Of a DNA stretch of 64,000 nucleotides, positions 32,702 through 42,263 are shown piece after piece; the first letter of the stretch is position 1, and each line of letters starts with the position of its first letter. The position numbers and the translations under genes are program-made. This stretch comes from Chryseobacterium sp. OSA05B (lineage in GTDB: Bacteria; Bacteroidota; Bacteroidia; Flavobacteriales; Weeksellaceae). The stretch covers positions 806,001-870,000 of the forward strand of contig NZ_JAHXYH010000001.1 of the NCBI RefSeq assembly GCF_019970065.1. Direction: 5' to 3'. Under the pieces are notes generated by a model, which saw only the letters and a list, made by a program, of their open reading frames with translations, was not told where the DNA came from and made no database searches.

Positions 32702-33430
32702 ATGGAAAATAATCAAGACCTGACAGATCTGCTCGCGCTGGACCTGGGTGTCAATATTGTGAACAGAAGGCCTTACGCCAAAGAAGTTTTCAAATGGCAG
32801 GACATGGATCTTCTTCCCCATTCATCGGCAGACACTTTGCTGTGTGAGATCTTTGAATGGAACGGAAGAAACTGGAGAACTACGGAAAATAACCTCATCG
32901 GATTTCTTTTTTCCGGAGATGTTCTCAGTAAGGTAAAAGAACAGCTGGTGAATACACCGAAACATCCTGCGCTGATACCGGATTTTGAATTCACAAAAGA
33001 CAGCATGGTTGAATATGGCCTGTCACTGCCTTCTCTATTCAATATCGGGGTGAACGGAAATATCAAAAATGCCACTAATTTTTCAGTACGCGTCAACGGA
33101 GTGACCAAATCAAGGGTGACGAATATCGATTCTCCCGGAATTGAAATTCTGAAAAACTACTCCCAGTTTACCCAGGACAAATCCAAAACGTACCGGAAAA
33201 ATATCAAGTTTAACTATCTGAGTACTTCCCTGTTTTATGCGGAAAGTGTAGAGATCTTTCTTGAAAAGGAATCAGGGGTTGGGCTGGATGTCAGCTTCCA
33301 GACCACAGACGTCGAAGTGGATGCTAAAATAGATACGGATACTAAAAAACATTTTGTTTTAAAATATTCTGGAAATCAGGCTCCTTTCGCTGCTAAATTC
33401 ACAAAAGGAAAAGATTTCAACATCATGTGA
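32702..33430 (+). CDS. Hypothetical 242-aa beta-rich protein
   Basis: No signal peptide or membrane helix and no family I can name firmly. The first 60 residues look helical and mixed (DLTDLLALDLGVNIVNRRPY; TLLCEIFEWNGRNW). About residues 60-200 alternate polar and hydrophobic residues with glycines (VEYGLSLPSLFNIGVNGNIKNATNFSVRVNGVTKSRVTNID), as in amphipathic beta-hairpins. A Lys-rich C-terminus follows. The order GDVL, then a Pro-rich linker, a long beta region and KxxVTxID reminded me loosely of the pore domain of gasdermins; this is weak. It precedes a GG-leader peptide by 46 bp in the same direction and may share its transcript. Confidence 0.6.
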   Translation: MENNQDLTDLLALDLGVNIVNRRPYAKEVFKWQDMDLLPHSSADTLLCEIFEWNGRNWRTTENNLIGFLFSGDVLSKVKEQLVNTPKHPALIPDFEFTKDSMVEYGLSLPSLFNIGVNGNIKNATNFSVRVNGVTKSRVTNIDSPGIEILKNYSQFTQDKSKTYRKNIKFNYLSTSLFYAESVEIFLEKESGVGLDVSFQTTDVEVDAKIDTDTKKHFVLKYSGNQAPFAAKFTKGKDFNIM

Positions 33431-33476
33431 TAAATTTTTATTATTTTAGTTTTAACTAACCTATACAATATTTATC

Positions 33477-33665
33477 ATGAAAAAATTAACGAAAAAAGAT
33501 CTGAAGAAAATTAATGGTGGAAAATTAAGATTTCCGGATGCCAACGGAAATTGCCCTGCCGGATGGTATCTTTGTCCAACAAACGTTTGTATAGATGATA
33601 ACGGAGGAGAAAATCCTATTCAACCGGGAGACCGTGATTACAGAGCATGCTTCGGACACGATTAA
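33477..33665 (+). CDS. Double-glycine leader, cysteine-containing bacteriocin-like peptide
   Basis: 62-aa precursor. The leader MKKLTKKDLKKINGG has the Leu4, Leu9, Ile12 and Gly14-Gly15 pattern cut by C39-type peptidases. The predicted 47-aa core has Cys26, Cys33, Cys38 and Cys58, enough for two disulfides, plus GWY and many Asp, Gly and Pro residues. Such peptides are common in Chryseobacterium-like genomes. No processing peptidase, maturase or dedicated exporter is beside it. An intrinsic terminator follows. Bacteriocin activity is an inference from the leader only. Confidence 0.78.
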   Translation: MKKLTKKDLKKINGGKLRFPDANGNCPAGWYLCPTNVCIDDNGGENPIQPGDRDYRACFGHD

Positions 33666-33689
33666 GAACATTCTTACATCATATCATTG

Positions 33690-33723
33690 AACTGCCCCTG
33701 AAATATCATTTTCAGGGGCAGTT
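33690..33723 (+). terminator. Intrinsic terminator after the GG-leader peptide
   Basis: 14-bp stem AACTGCCCCTGAAA/TTTCAGGGGCAGTT with a 6-nt loop, followed by TATTTTT. Confidence 0.88.
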
Positions 33724-33746
33724 TATTTTTAGCTGATGATTGGGAA

Positions 33747-34772
<1,026 letters not shown>

Positions 34773-34794
34773 CTACAACTTATATAAAAAACTA

Positions 34795-34825
34795 TTGTAT
34801 AGAATTGTAGAATTGTTTATTTTTG
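34795..34825 (+). promoter_or_regulatory. Promoter of the T9SS-tail protein gene
   Basis: TTG at 34795-34797, a 20-bp spacer, then TATTTTTG at 34818-34825. It is a good fit to the Bacteroidota promoter, 29 bp before the ATG at 34855. Confidence 0.65.
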
Positions 34826-34854
34826 TTTCAATACATTCGAGAAATTATAATTTG

Positions 34855-35205
34855 ATGAAAAAACTTTTACTTTTATTTATATTTATTGGCGCTTTCGTTG
34901 GGTTTTCCAACAATATGCAAGCACAGCTGAGAGAGCCGGGTTCCCCAACACAGAAGTCTGATGACGGTGTACTGGTAGCTTACCCAAATCCCGCGAAAGA
35001 TTTCCTTCTGATCAAAGCAAAAGATACTGCTTTAAAGATCAAAAGTGTAACTTTCTATTCCATTCTGGGAACACAGGTAGCCAATTATTCTGTCAACATG
35101 AATTCCGGAGAGATCAATATTGAAAAATTAAAACCCGGAAAATACTTGATTCGCTATATTTTAAGCGATAATACCCAAAAGGTTACTCAAATCGTAAAAC
35201 AATAA
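34855..35205 (+). CDS. Small T9SS type A sorting-domain protein
   Basis: 116 aa. Signal peptide (about 1-25, ending NMQAQ), a linker of about 18 residues, then a complete type IX sorting domain: VLVAYPNPAKDFLLIKAKD, SVTFYSILGTQV, LKPGKYLIRYILSD and the C-terminal KVTQIVKQ. The tail makes up nearly the whole mature protein, so there is almost no cargo. It should be exported by the T9SS and cut or lipidated at the cell surface. A longer upstream frame overlaps hemB and its promoter and is rejected. Confidence 0.87.
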   Translation: MKKLLLLFIFIGAFVGFSNNMQAQLREPGSPTQKSDDGVLVAYPNPAKDFLLIKAKDTALKIKSVTFYSILGTQVANYSVNMNSGEINIEKLKPGKYLIRYILSDNTQKVTQIVKQ

Positions 35206-35210
35206 AAATT

Positions 35211-35234
35211 AAATCCTGATAATCATCAGGATTT
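35211..35234 (+). terminator. Intrinsic terminator after the T9SS-tail gene
   Basis: AAATCCTGAT/ATCAGGATTT stem, loop AATC, then TTTCTTTT. Confidence 0.88.
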
Positions 35235-35310
35235 TTTCTTTTACCTCCGTTCTCCCCTAATATTTCCGTAAATTTAGGGACTTTTTTATACTCATTATAA
35301 AAACAATTGA

Positions 35311-36222
35311 ATGCTTAAAGCTGAACATATCAGAAAGACCTATAGCGCCGGGAAGAAAGTGGCATTGGATGATTTCAGCATCCATGTACCTCAGGGCAGT
35401 ATTTATGGTCTTCTAGGGCCGAACGGAGCCGGAAAAACTTCTTTTATCCGTATCATCAACCAGATTACCCAGGCAGATTCCGGAGATGTATTCATCAACG
35501 GTAATAAGCTTAATCCAACGCACATCAGAGATATCGGCTATATGCCAGAAGAAAGAGGTCTGTACAAAAATATGAGTGTGGGTGATCAGATTCTTTATTT
35601 CGGGGAACTGAAAGGAATGACCAAAAATGATGCTTTGAATGAAGCCAAAAAATGGTTTGAGAAACTGAACATCGACCAATGGTGGAAAAAGAAACTGTCT
35701 GAGCTTTCAAAAGGAATGGCCCAGAAGATCCAGTTCGTGGTAACTGTTCTTCACCGTCCGCACCTGTTGATCCTTGATGAACCTTTTTCAGGTTTTGACC
35801 CGGTGAACGCCAATTTGATTAAAGACCAGATCATCGATCTTAAAAATAACGGAACCACGATCATCCTTTCTACCCACAGAATGGAAAGTGTTGAGGAAAT
35901 GTGTGATTATGTAGCACTGATCAATAATTCCAAGAAGATTATTGACGGAAGGGTTTTTGACGTAAGAGAAAAGTTTAAGAAGAATATTTTCGGAGTTACT
36001 ATTTCTGAGGTGGATGAAGCTCAGTTTAACAGCTTCAAAGCCACTCATGAGATCTTTAATTTCACCAATGAAAATAATCTTATTTCTTTTGATCTGAAAA
36101 ATGAAAGCGGACAGAATGACATCCTGCTGGATCTTGTGAACATAGGAAAAGTAAGATCATTCGACGAAAGAATTCCGAGCATGAATGAAGTGTTTATTAA
36201 TGCCGTAAGTAACCATTCTTAA
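35311..36222 (+). CDS. ABC-2 type exporter, ATP-binding subunit (NatA-like)
   Basis: 303-aa ATPase. Walker A GPNGAGKTS (about 37-45), Q-loop YMPEERGLY, signature LSKGMAQKIQ (non-canonical but typical of NatA-type proteins), Walker B LLILDEPFSGFDP and switch His in STHRMES. The C-terminal 80 residues are the extension seen in NatA/DrrA proteins. It pairs with the permease 5 bp downstream. The substrate is unknown; Na+ or a drug is possible from family members. Confidence 0.92.
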   Translation: MLKAEHIRKTYSAGKKVALDDFSIHVPQGSIYGLLGPNGAGKTSFIRIINQITQADSGDVFINGNKLNPTHIRDIGYMPEERGLYKNMSVGDQILYFGELKGMTKNDALNEAKKWFEKLNIDQWWKKKLSELSKGMAQKIQFVVTVLHRPHLLILDEPFSGFDPVNANLIKDQIIDLKNNGTTIILSTHRMESVEEMCDYVALINNSKKIIDGRVFDVREKFKKNIFGVTISEVDEAQFNSFKATHEIFNFTNENNLISFDLKNESGQNDILLDLVNIGKVRSFDERIPSMNEVFINAVSNHS

Positions 36223-36227
36223 TTTTT

Positions 36228-37538
36228 ATGAACAATATTTATTTAATTACAAAAAGGGAATTTCTTACGCAGGTTAAGAAAAAATCCTTCATTATATTAA
36301 CGCTGCTCGCTCCTCTTTTACTGGTTGGTTTTGGAGCGGTAATCGGGCTGATGTTTAAAGCCAATGAATCTCACAGCATTATTGAAGTGGTGGATAAAAG
36401 CGGGCTTTTTAAAGATCAGCTGAAATCGAATGACAAACTGAATTATGTATTTGTTTCCGCAGCAGATGAGAAAGCAAAAATCAATAATCTTAAAGACAAT
36501 GAATCGCTGGATGGCATTCTGATCCTTCCTGAACTTAAAGATCATGATTACGCCAACCTTGAAAACAGCACTAGACTAATCGTCAATGCCAAGATGGGCT
36601 TTGATACGAAACAGAAAATCGTTTCGGATATCACGGATGTCATCAAAAAAGAAAAAATCAAACAGCTCGGTATTGAAGAATCCCAGCTAAACAGTCTTGA
36701 TAAAAGCTTTACGTTAAAAACCATTAATGTTTCCAATAACAATAAGGAAGACTCTGACCTTGCTTTCGGCGTAAAAAGTGGCTTAAGCATCCTTCTTATG
36801 TATGTGACGTTTATGTTCATCATCATTTATGGAGTAAGAGTAATGAGAAGCGTTCTTGAGGAGAAGAACAACCGTGTGGTAGAGATTATCATTTCATCTG
36901 TTAAACCTTTTGAACTGATGATGGGTAAAATATTAGGTGTAACACTGGTAGCTCTGACTCAGTTTGTGATCTGGATCTCAATGTCTGTAGTAGGGGCTTT
37001 GGTTCTGAATACCGGCTTTGCTTCTTTTCAGAAAAATATTCCCGGAGGCAATGAGGCACTGGCAAGCAAGCTTGATATCGCACAGATCGCTACACAGATT
37101 TCTCACAGCCTTTTGGAACTGAATTTCCCGCTGATCATCTTTGTATTCATTGTATTTTTCCTTTTGGGCTATATTTTCTACAGCTCAATTTATGCAGCCA
37201 TCGGTTCTGCCGTGGATAATGAAACAGAGACACAGCAATTCACCTTATTTGCAATTCTACCGCTTAGTTTAGGGATGTATGGAAGTTTTTCACTGATGAA
37301 CAATCCTGACGGTCCTTTGGGCTTCTGGCTGTCTATTATCCCGTTCACTTCACCGGTTGCCATGATCGCCAGAATACCTTTCGGGGTTCCGGCGTGGCAG
37401 ATTGCATTATCTATTACTTTATTACTGGGGACCACTATTTTAATGATATTCCTGGCCGGAAAGATTTACCGTGTGGGGATCTTAATGTATGGGAATAAGG
37501 CGACCTTGAAGGAGATCTGGAAATGGATAAGAGGATAA
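36228..37538 (+). CDS. ABC-2 type exporter, permease subunit (NatB-like)
   Basis: 436-aa membrane protein. One N-terminal helix (about 17-38) is followed by a large extracytoplasmic domain (about 40-185) and a cluster of five C-terminal helices (about 186-425). Text such as RVMRSVLEEKNNRVVEIIISSVKPFELMMGKILGV matches the ABC2_membrane_3 family (NatB/YhaP). It is co-transcribed with the ATPase 5 bp upstream. There is no SUF/lipid-A tag to suggest a substrate. Confidence 0.92.
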   Translation: MNNIYLITKREFLTQVKKKSFIILTLLAPLLLVGFGAVIGLMFKANESHSIIEVVDKSGLFKDQLKSNDKLNYVFVSAADEKAKINNLKDNESLDGILILPELKDHDYANLENSTRLIVNAKMGFDTKQKIVSDITDVIKKEKIKQLGIEESQLNSLDKSFTLKTINVSNNNKEDSDLAFGVKSGLSILLMYVTFMFIIIYGVRVMRSVLEEKNNRVVEIIISSVKPFELMMGKILGVTLVALTQFVIWISMSVVGALVLNTGFASFQKNIPGGNEALASKLDIAQIATQISHSLLELNFPLIIFVFIVFFLLGYIFYSSIYAAIGSAVDNETETQQFTLFAILPLSLGMYGSFSLMNNPDGPLGFWLSIIPFTSPVAMIARIPFGVPAWQIALSITLLLGTTILMIFLAGKIYRVGILMYGNKATLKEIWKWIRG

Positions 37539-37541
37539 GTC

Positions 37542-37641
37542 TAAAAGTTCTTTTGTCTTGAAACAAAATGAACCAAAAATTCAAGGCTGGAATCTTCCGC
37601 TAAAAATTAAAACTTGCTCCTAAAATTCCCAAACTCGTGCG
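37542..37641. repeat. Intergenic phrase with CTTTTGT...ACAAAA hairpin
   Basis: Contains TTCTTTTGTCTTGAAACAAA, AACCAAAAATTCAAGGCTGG and AAACTCGTGCGGATT. The wording is like intergenic phrases I have seen repeated across Bacteroidota. Together with the terminator at 37788-37819 it fills the 303-bp gap between the exporter and porin genes; nothing else is visible there. Confidence 0.5.
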
Positions 37642-37787
37642 GATTTACTATTGCTTCTTCAATTCAATATTCTACCCGCACTCAAACAGTGGTAATTTTT
37701 TAACGGATCAAGATTTAATTTTTTTAACGCTACAGCTTCCTAGACCACTAGAAATAGATTTACTGACAAATTTTTGTCATATAACAC

Positions 37788-37819
37788 AAAAATCCCGGAA
37801 ATTGATTTCCGGGATTTTT
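37788..37819. terminator. Bidirectional intrinsic terminator
   Basis: AAAAATCCCGGAA/TTCCGGGATTTTT stem with loop ATTGAT between convergent genes. T-rich on both strands. Confidence 0.88.
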
Positions 37820-37841
37820 TATGTCTGAATAACTTATTATT

Positions 37842-38519
37842 CTATTTGAAGATATAACTTAAGCTTAGGCTGATCACCTGCTCAGACTTGCCTTTGTTAC
37901 TCCCTCCTTTTTCTTTGGCAAGATCAGGATAAGTATCTGAAAGACCTAGGTCATATTTAAGAGCTAATTCCAGCTGTCTTTTGTAGCTATAACCTACTCC
38001 TAATCCAAGGGCGAAATTAAAGCTTGCTGCTTTTCCGCTAACTCCTGCTGGATATGCAGAGTCTGTAATAACATAATCCGGGTCATAATAAGGTCTGCCT
38101 ACCGGTGCATTTTTAACATTCTGACTCATCAGGAAGTTAAATCTTGGTCCAATCATTCCAAAGAATTCTGATTCAGCCTCAGAAAAATATCCTTTAAAAT
38201 AGATGGGCACACTCAGATAGTTGTTACCATATACTGCATCATAACCGTCTTTTCCTTTAGCATCTTTATCTTTCCCCGTTTCTCCTGCACCATAGTACAC
38301 GACCTCCGGCTGTAAATAAAACTGATTCGATTTTCCGATCGGGATAAGAGCTAAAGCTCCACCCTGAAACGCGTATTTCGGACCAGAAGGATTATGGGCA
38401 TTTCTTACTCTGGAATAGTTACCTCCTGCCGTTAGACCAAATCTTGTACTTTTAAAGTCGATCTGGGCGAAGGACAGGGTTGAAAGGGTCAATGCTGAGG
38501 TTAATAAAAGTTTTTTCAT
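37842..38519 (-). CDS. Porin-family outer-membrane beta-barrel protein
   Basis: 225 aa. The signal peptide ends in LSFAQ (about 19). The mature part starts with RFGLTAGGNYSRVRN and continues as alternating amphipathic strands with short turns, ending in SLSLSYIFK with the terminal aromatic typical of outer-membrane barrels. It fits the PorT-like OMP_b-brl_2 family of 8-10 strands. Role unknown. It is last in a minus-strand series, 21 bp after sucD, and may be co-transcribed with it. Confidence 0.82.
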   Translation of the reverse strand: MKKLLLTSALTLSTLSFAQIDFKSTRFGLTAGGNYSRVRNAHNPSGPKYAFQGGALALIPIGKSNQFYLQPEVVYYGAGETGKDKDAKGKDGYDAVYGNNYLSVPIYFKGYFSEAESEFFGMIGPRFNFLMSQNVKNAPVGRPYYDPDYVITDSAYPAGVSGKAASFNFALGLGVGYSYKRQLELALKYDLGLSDTYPDLAKEKGGSNKGKSEQVISLSLSYIFK

Positions 38520-38540
38520 ATGTTTTGTTTTGTATAGCTA

Positions 38541-39413
38541 TTATCCAAGAACTTTAGCAACGGTAACTCCGATATCAGCAGGAGAATCTACCACGTTGAT
38601 TCCGTTCTCTCTCATGATCTGCATTTTAGCCTGAGCAGTATCTTCATCACCTCCTACGATAGCACCAGCGTGTCCCATAGTTCTTCCCTTAGGAGCAGTT
38701 TGTCCAGCGATAAATCCTACAACCGGTTTAGTAGATCCGCTAGCTTTGTACCATCTTGCAGCTTCAGCCTCAAGACCACCACCGATTTCTCCGATCATTA
38801 CTACTGCTTCAGTTTCAGGGTCGTTGATGAATAATTCAAGAGCTTCTCTTGTCGTCGTTCCAATGATTGGGTCACCACCGATACCGATTGCTGTAGAAAC
38901 ACCGTAACCGGCTTTTACTACCTGATCAGCAGCTTCGTAAGTAAGCGTACCTGATTTTGAAACGATACCTACTTTACCTTTTTTGAAAACGAATCCTGGC
39001 ATGATACCAATTTTAGCTTCTTCAGAAGTAATGATTCCCGGACAGTTTGGACCGATTAATCTACAGTCTCTGTCAGCGATGTAAGATTTTACTTTCACCA
39101 TATCCGCTACAGGAATACCTTCAGTAATACATACGATAACTTTGATCCCTGCTTCAGCAGCTTCCATGATCGCATCAGCAGCGAATGCAGGTGGTACGAA
39201 AATGATACTTACGTTAGCTCCGGCTTTTTCTACAGCGTCTGCTACTGTATTAAATACAGGTTTCCCTAAGTGCTCAGATCCTCCTTTTCCTGGAGTTACC
39301 CCTCCTACTACGTTGGTTCCGTATTCAATCATCTGACCTGCGTGGAAAGTACCTTCGTTCCCTGTAAATCCTTGTACAATTACTTTAGAATCTTTGTTTA
39401 CTAAAATTGACAT
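38541..39413 (-). CDS. sucD: Succinate-CoA ligase, alpha subunit
   Basis: 290-aa TCA-cycle enzyme subunit with CoA-binding Rossmann fold ([15 protein letters not shown]) and the phospho-His in GHAGAIVGG near residue 250. [22 protein letters not shown] and [11 protein letters not shown] are standard SucD blocks. The ADP- or GDP-grasp beta subunit sucC is not in the window, as is common in Bacteroidota where the two genes are apart. It follows the second lpxD-like gene by 91 bp. Confidence 0.96.
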   Translation of the reverse strand: MSILVNKDSKVIVQGFTGNEGTFHAGQMIEYGTNVVGGVTPGKGGSEHLGKPVFNTVADAVEKAGANVSIIFVPPAFAADAIMEAAEAGIKVIVCITEGIPVADMVKVKSYIADRDCRLIGPNCPGIITSEEAKIGIMPGFVFKKGKVGIVSKSGTLTYEAADQVVKAGYGVSTAIGIGGDPIIGTTTREALELFINDPETEAVVMIGEIGGGLEAEAARWYKASGSTKPVVGFIAGQTAPKGRTMGHAGAIVGGDEDTAQAKMQIMRENGINVVDSPADIGVTVAKVLG

Positions 39414-39504
39414 TTTATTGATGTTTTAATTTATTTAAATATTTTATTAATGCTCACAAATTTACTTATTTTTCTTTGATTTCATACAAAACCAAGAGAA
39501 TAGT

Positions 39505-40407
39505 TTATTTGAGATTTCTCAGCTTTACTTCTTTTTTCAGATAGCCTTTAAAATCTTCTGCAAACATCCCTATGTAGGTTCCTTTTTTAAGATCTCTGTT
39601 CACGCCTGTTTTACCCAGAAGGACAGATCCTCCTTCAATTGTGTTCCCGGAAGCAATACCCACCTGACCCCAAAGCGTCACCTCATCTCCAATGACACAG
39701 CATCCTGCGATTCCGACCTGTGAAGCGATCAGGCATTTTTTCCCGATTACGGTGTCGTGTCCGATTTGGATTTGATTATCCAAAACAGATCCTTCCCCGA
39801 TGACCGTGGAATCCGTCACGCCTCTATCGATGGTACAGTTGTTTCCGATCTCTACATTGTTTTCAATAATGACGTTTCCTACAGAGATCAGACGGTCAAA
39901 ATTTCCGTTCAGTTTTCTGTAATAGAAAGCGTCACCTCCCAATACTGTTCCGGACTGGATGATGACATTATCCCCGATTTCAGTTCTGTCGCCAATCACA
40001 ACATTAGGGAAGATAAGACTGTTTTTTCCGATCTTCACATTATTTCCAATGACTGCCGTAGAGTGGATCCTTGTTCCCTCGCCTATTTCAGCATCGTGAA
40101 GTTCTTCCGTGAAATTATATATTCTCGTAAAGTGAGTATTGATTTTATTGAAGTCTCTGAAAGGATCATCAGAAACCAAAAGGGCTTTTCCTTCCGGACA
40201 TTCTACCTTTTTGTCGATCAAGATGATCGTAGCGGCTGAATTCAGCGCTTTATCGTAATATTTCGGATGGTTGACAAAAACGATTTCACCTGGTTTTATC
40301 ATATGAATCTCATTGGTTCCCAATACTTCAAAGTCTTCGGGGCCAACAAATTCCGAGCCTATTAAATCGGCAATAGTTTTGAGCTTTTGCGGAGAATGGA
40401 ATCTCAT
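39505..40407 (-). CDS. Second LpxD-like UDP-3-O-acylglucosamine N-acyltransferase homologue
   Basis: 300-aa left-handed beta-helix protein. The N-terminal 95 residues match the LpxD uridine-binding domain; hexapeptide repeats run from about 105 to 260 ([33 protein letters not shown]). His217 in QIGHDTVIG matches the LpxD catalytic His239 of E. coli. The second conserved His (E. coli His276) is replaced: the equivalent segment reads [10 protein letters not shown]. It is shorter than the true LpxD (343 aa) encoded 3 kb upstream in the same block. It may use another acyl donor or sugar, or may be regulatory. Confidence 0.8.
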   Translation of the reverse strand: MRFHSPQKLKTIADLIGSEFVGPEDFEVLGTNEIHMIKPGEIVFVNHPKYYDKALNSAATIILIDKKVECPEGKALLVSDDPFRDFNKINTHFTRIYNFTEELHDAEIGEGTRIHSTAVIGNNVKIGKNSLIFPNVVIGDRTEIGDNVIIQSGTVLGGDAFYYRKLNGNFDRLISVGNVIIENNVEIGNNCTIDRGVTDSTVIGEGSVLDNQIQIGHDTVIGKKCLIASQVGIAGCCVIGDEVTLWGQVGIASGNTIEGGSVLLGKTGVNRDLKKGTYIGMFAEDFKGYLKKEVKLRNLK

Positions 40408-40477
40408 AACAATTGATTTTCTTATAAAAACAAAATTCGGAATGCTAGTGCAAACCGAATTTATGTAAATTTTATGA

Positions 40478-41041
40478 TTATTTTACTCTTTCTAAGTAGC
40501 TACCGTCTTCCGTATTTACTTTGATTTTATCACCTGGCTCGATGAACAAAGGTACATTTACTCTGGCTCCTGTTTCAACGATTGCGTTTTTAAGAGCATT
40601 AGTAGCTGTATTTCCTTTTATGCCCGGATCAGCTTCAATTACTTCCAGATAAACTGACTGAGGAAGTTCTGCAGAAAGTGGAGTTTCATCAATTTCTTTC
40701 AAAATAATCGTTACTTCTTCACCAGCTTTCATAAACTGAGCGTTTTCGATCATCTCTTTATCAAGATACAATTGAGAGAAATCATCATTATTCATGAAGT
40801 GGAAACCATTCTCATCATCGTAAAGATACTGAAACTTTCTGGTGATCACTTTTACTTCATCAATCTTGTGTCCTGCAGAAAAAGTATTATCAAGTACTTT
40901 TCCGTTGGTTACCGATTTTAGTTTTGTTCTTACGAAAGCAGGTCCTTTCCCTGGCTTTACGTGCATAAATTCAACTACTTTGAAAATGTCATTGCTAAAT
41001 TCGATGCAAAGTCCTTTTCTTATATCGTTACTTGTTGCCAT
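40478..41041 (-). CDS. efp: Elongation factor P
   Basis: 187-aa translation factor that rescues ribosomes stalled at polyproline. It has the usual three OB-like domains; the loop tip VKPGKGPAF carries Lys32, the residue that is modified in some bacteria. It ends with the family text [22 protein letters not shown]. No modifying enzyme (EpmA, EarP) is nearby. It lies within the lipid A block, 20 bp after a small secreted-protein gene, as is common in Bacteroidota. Confidence 0.96.
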   Translation of the reverse strand: MATSNDIRKGLCIEFSNDIFKVVEFMHVKPGKGPAFVRTKLKSVTNGKVLDNTFSAGHKIDEVKVITRKFQYLYDDENGFHFMNNDDFSQLYLDKEMIENAQFMKAGEEVTIILKEIDETPLSAELPQSVYLEVIEADPGIKGNTATNALKNAIVETGARVNVPLFIEPGDKIKVNTEDGSYLERVK

Positions 41042-41061
41042 TAATGTATGTTATCTTTTTT

Positions 41062-41445
41062 TTATTTTGTTTTAAAAATTGGTAATCCTACCTGCATAGA
41101 ACCTTTACCTGTAGCCGTTCCCGTTGGGTTCACCACTTTTCCTGATGGAGAAATAAATGATCCGTTGCTTGTATTATTAAAATTCAGATTATTTTGTTGC
41201 AGCTGGTTAGCATTGATCTGAACTTGAGAATTATTTTGATTTTTATTCAAAAATGATTCATTATACTTACTTTTCTGCATGAAAGTTCCAACATTATTTT
41301 TAGCTATACTATCATTCTGCTGCGTAGTATTTCTTTCAATAATCGGCCTTGAAGGCTTGCTTTCAACTTTCGAGCTTACTTTCTCCTGTCCCCATATCAC
41401 TGAGAATGAAGAGAAAAATAGTAGGGTTAAAAATAATTTTTTCAT
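41062..41445 (-). CDS. Small secreted Asn/Gln-rich protein within the lpxA-efp operon
   Basis: 127 aa with a signal peptide (about 1-19, ending VIWGQ). The mature protein is low-complexity and rich in Asn, Gln and Ser (NQNNSQVQINANQLQQNNLN), ending with GSFISPSGKVVNPTGTATGKG and PIFKTK. There is no Cys, no membrane helix and no known domain. It lies 23 bp after lpxA and 20 bp before efp on the same strand, so it is almost surely co-transcribed. Its position hints at an envelope role; the sequence itself gives none. Confidence 0.75.
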   Translation of the reverse strand: MKKLFLTLLFFSSFSVIWGQEKVSSKVESKPSRPIIERNTTQQNDSIAKNNVGTFMQKSKYNESFLNKNQNNSQVQINANQLQQNNLNFNNTSNGSFISPSGKVVNPTGTATGKGSMQVGLPIFKTK

Positions 41446-41468
41446 TTGTATGCAGTTATGATTAATTT

Positions 41469-42263
41469 CTAATTGCTTTCCTTAGTAGTTCCGTATCCTT
41501 TCACAATACCTCTTGGAGAGTTTTGGATAAACTGAAGAATTTCATCTCTTTCAGCAGTCGGAAGCATTTCTTTTTCAATAAATGCCAAAGCCTGGGAAAC
41601 GTTCATCTTCATCTGGAAGATTGCTCTGTAGATTTTCTGGATTTCAAAGATTTTCTCATTAGAGAATCCTCTTCTTCTTAATCCTACAGAATTGATTCCT
41701 GCGTAAGAAATCGGGTCTCTTGCAACTTTTACGTAAGGTGGAATATCTTTTCTGATCAGAGATCCTCCGGAAATCATGGTGTGTTTTCCGATCTTACCAA
41801 ACTGCTGTACTGCAGATAATCCTCCCATTACGGTAAAATCACCTATTTCTACGTGTCCTGCAATACCACATCCGTTAGCGATGATCACATTATCTCCGAT
41901 AATACAGTCGTGTGCGATGTGAGAAGTTGCCATAATAAGGCAGTTGCTGCCGACTCTGGTAAATCCTAACGCTTTGGTTCCTCTGTTGACCGTGACACAT
42001 TCTCTTAAGGTAGTACTGTCTCCAATAATGGTGTGTGTATCTTCACCGTCAAATTTAAGATCCTGTGGGATCGCAGAAATTACAGTTCCCGGAAAAATTT
42101 TACAATCCTTTCCAATTCTTGCTCCATCCATGATGGTCACATTCGGTCCGATCCAGGTTCCTTCTCCTATTTCCACGTCCCCTGCAATTGTAGTAAAAGG
42201 TTCTACAATAACATTTTTGCTGATTTTTGCGCGTTTATCTACGGCGGCTAATTGATGAATCAT
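41469..42263 (-). CDS. lpxA: Acyl-ACP-UDP-N-acetylglucosamine O-acyltransferase
   Basis: 264-aa left-handed beta-helix trimer that adds 3-hydroxyacyl to UDP-GlcNAc, the first step of lipid A synthesis. His115 and His118 in SHIAHDCIIGDN fit E. coli His122 and catalytic His125. GGLSAVQQFGKIGKHTMISGG and the C-terminal helical domain (GLRRRGFSNEKIFEIQKIYR) are typical. The ATG abuts the lpxC-fabZ stop codon with no gap, so translation is coupled. Confidence 0.96.
   Translation of the reverse strand: MIHQLAAVDKRAKISKNVIVEPFTTIAGDVEIGEGTWIGPNVTIMDGARIGKDCKIFPGTVISAIPQDLKFDGEDTHTIIGDSTTLRECVTVNRGTKALGFTRVGSNCLIMATSHIAHDCIIGDNVIIANGCGIAGHVEIGDFTVMGGLSAVQQFGKIGKHTMISGGSLIRKDIPPYVKVARDPISYAGINSVGLRRRGFSNEKIFEIQKIYRAIFQMKMNVSQALAFIEKEMLPTAERDEILQFIQNSPRGIVKGYGTTKESN

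Noticed and set aside
32702..33430. Calling the 242-aa protein a gasdermin
   Set aside because: The resemblance is only in the order of elements; no defining motif, no Cys3 acylation site and no protease neighbour. Kept as a hypothesis, not as an annotation.
35311..37538. NatAB-like ABC pair as exporter of the GG-leader peptide
   Set aside because: No C39 peptidase domain, and it is separated from the peptide gene by hemB on the other strand and the T9SS-tail gene.
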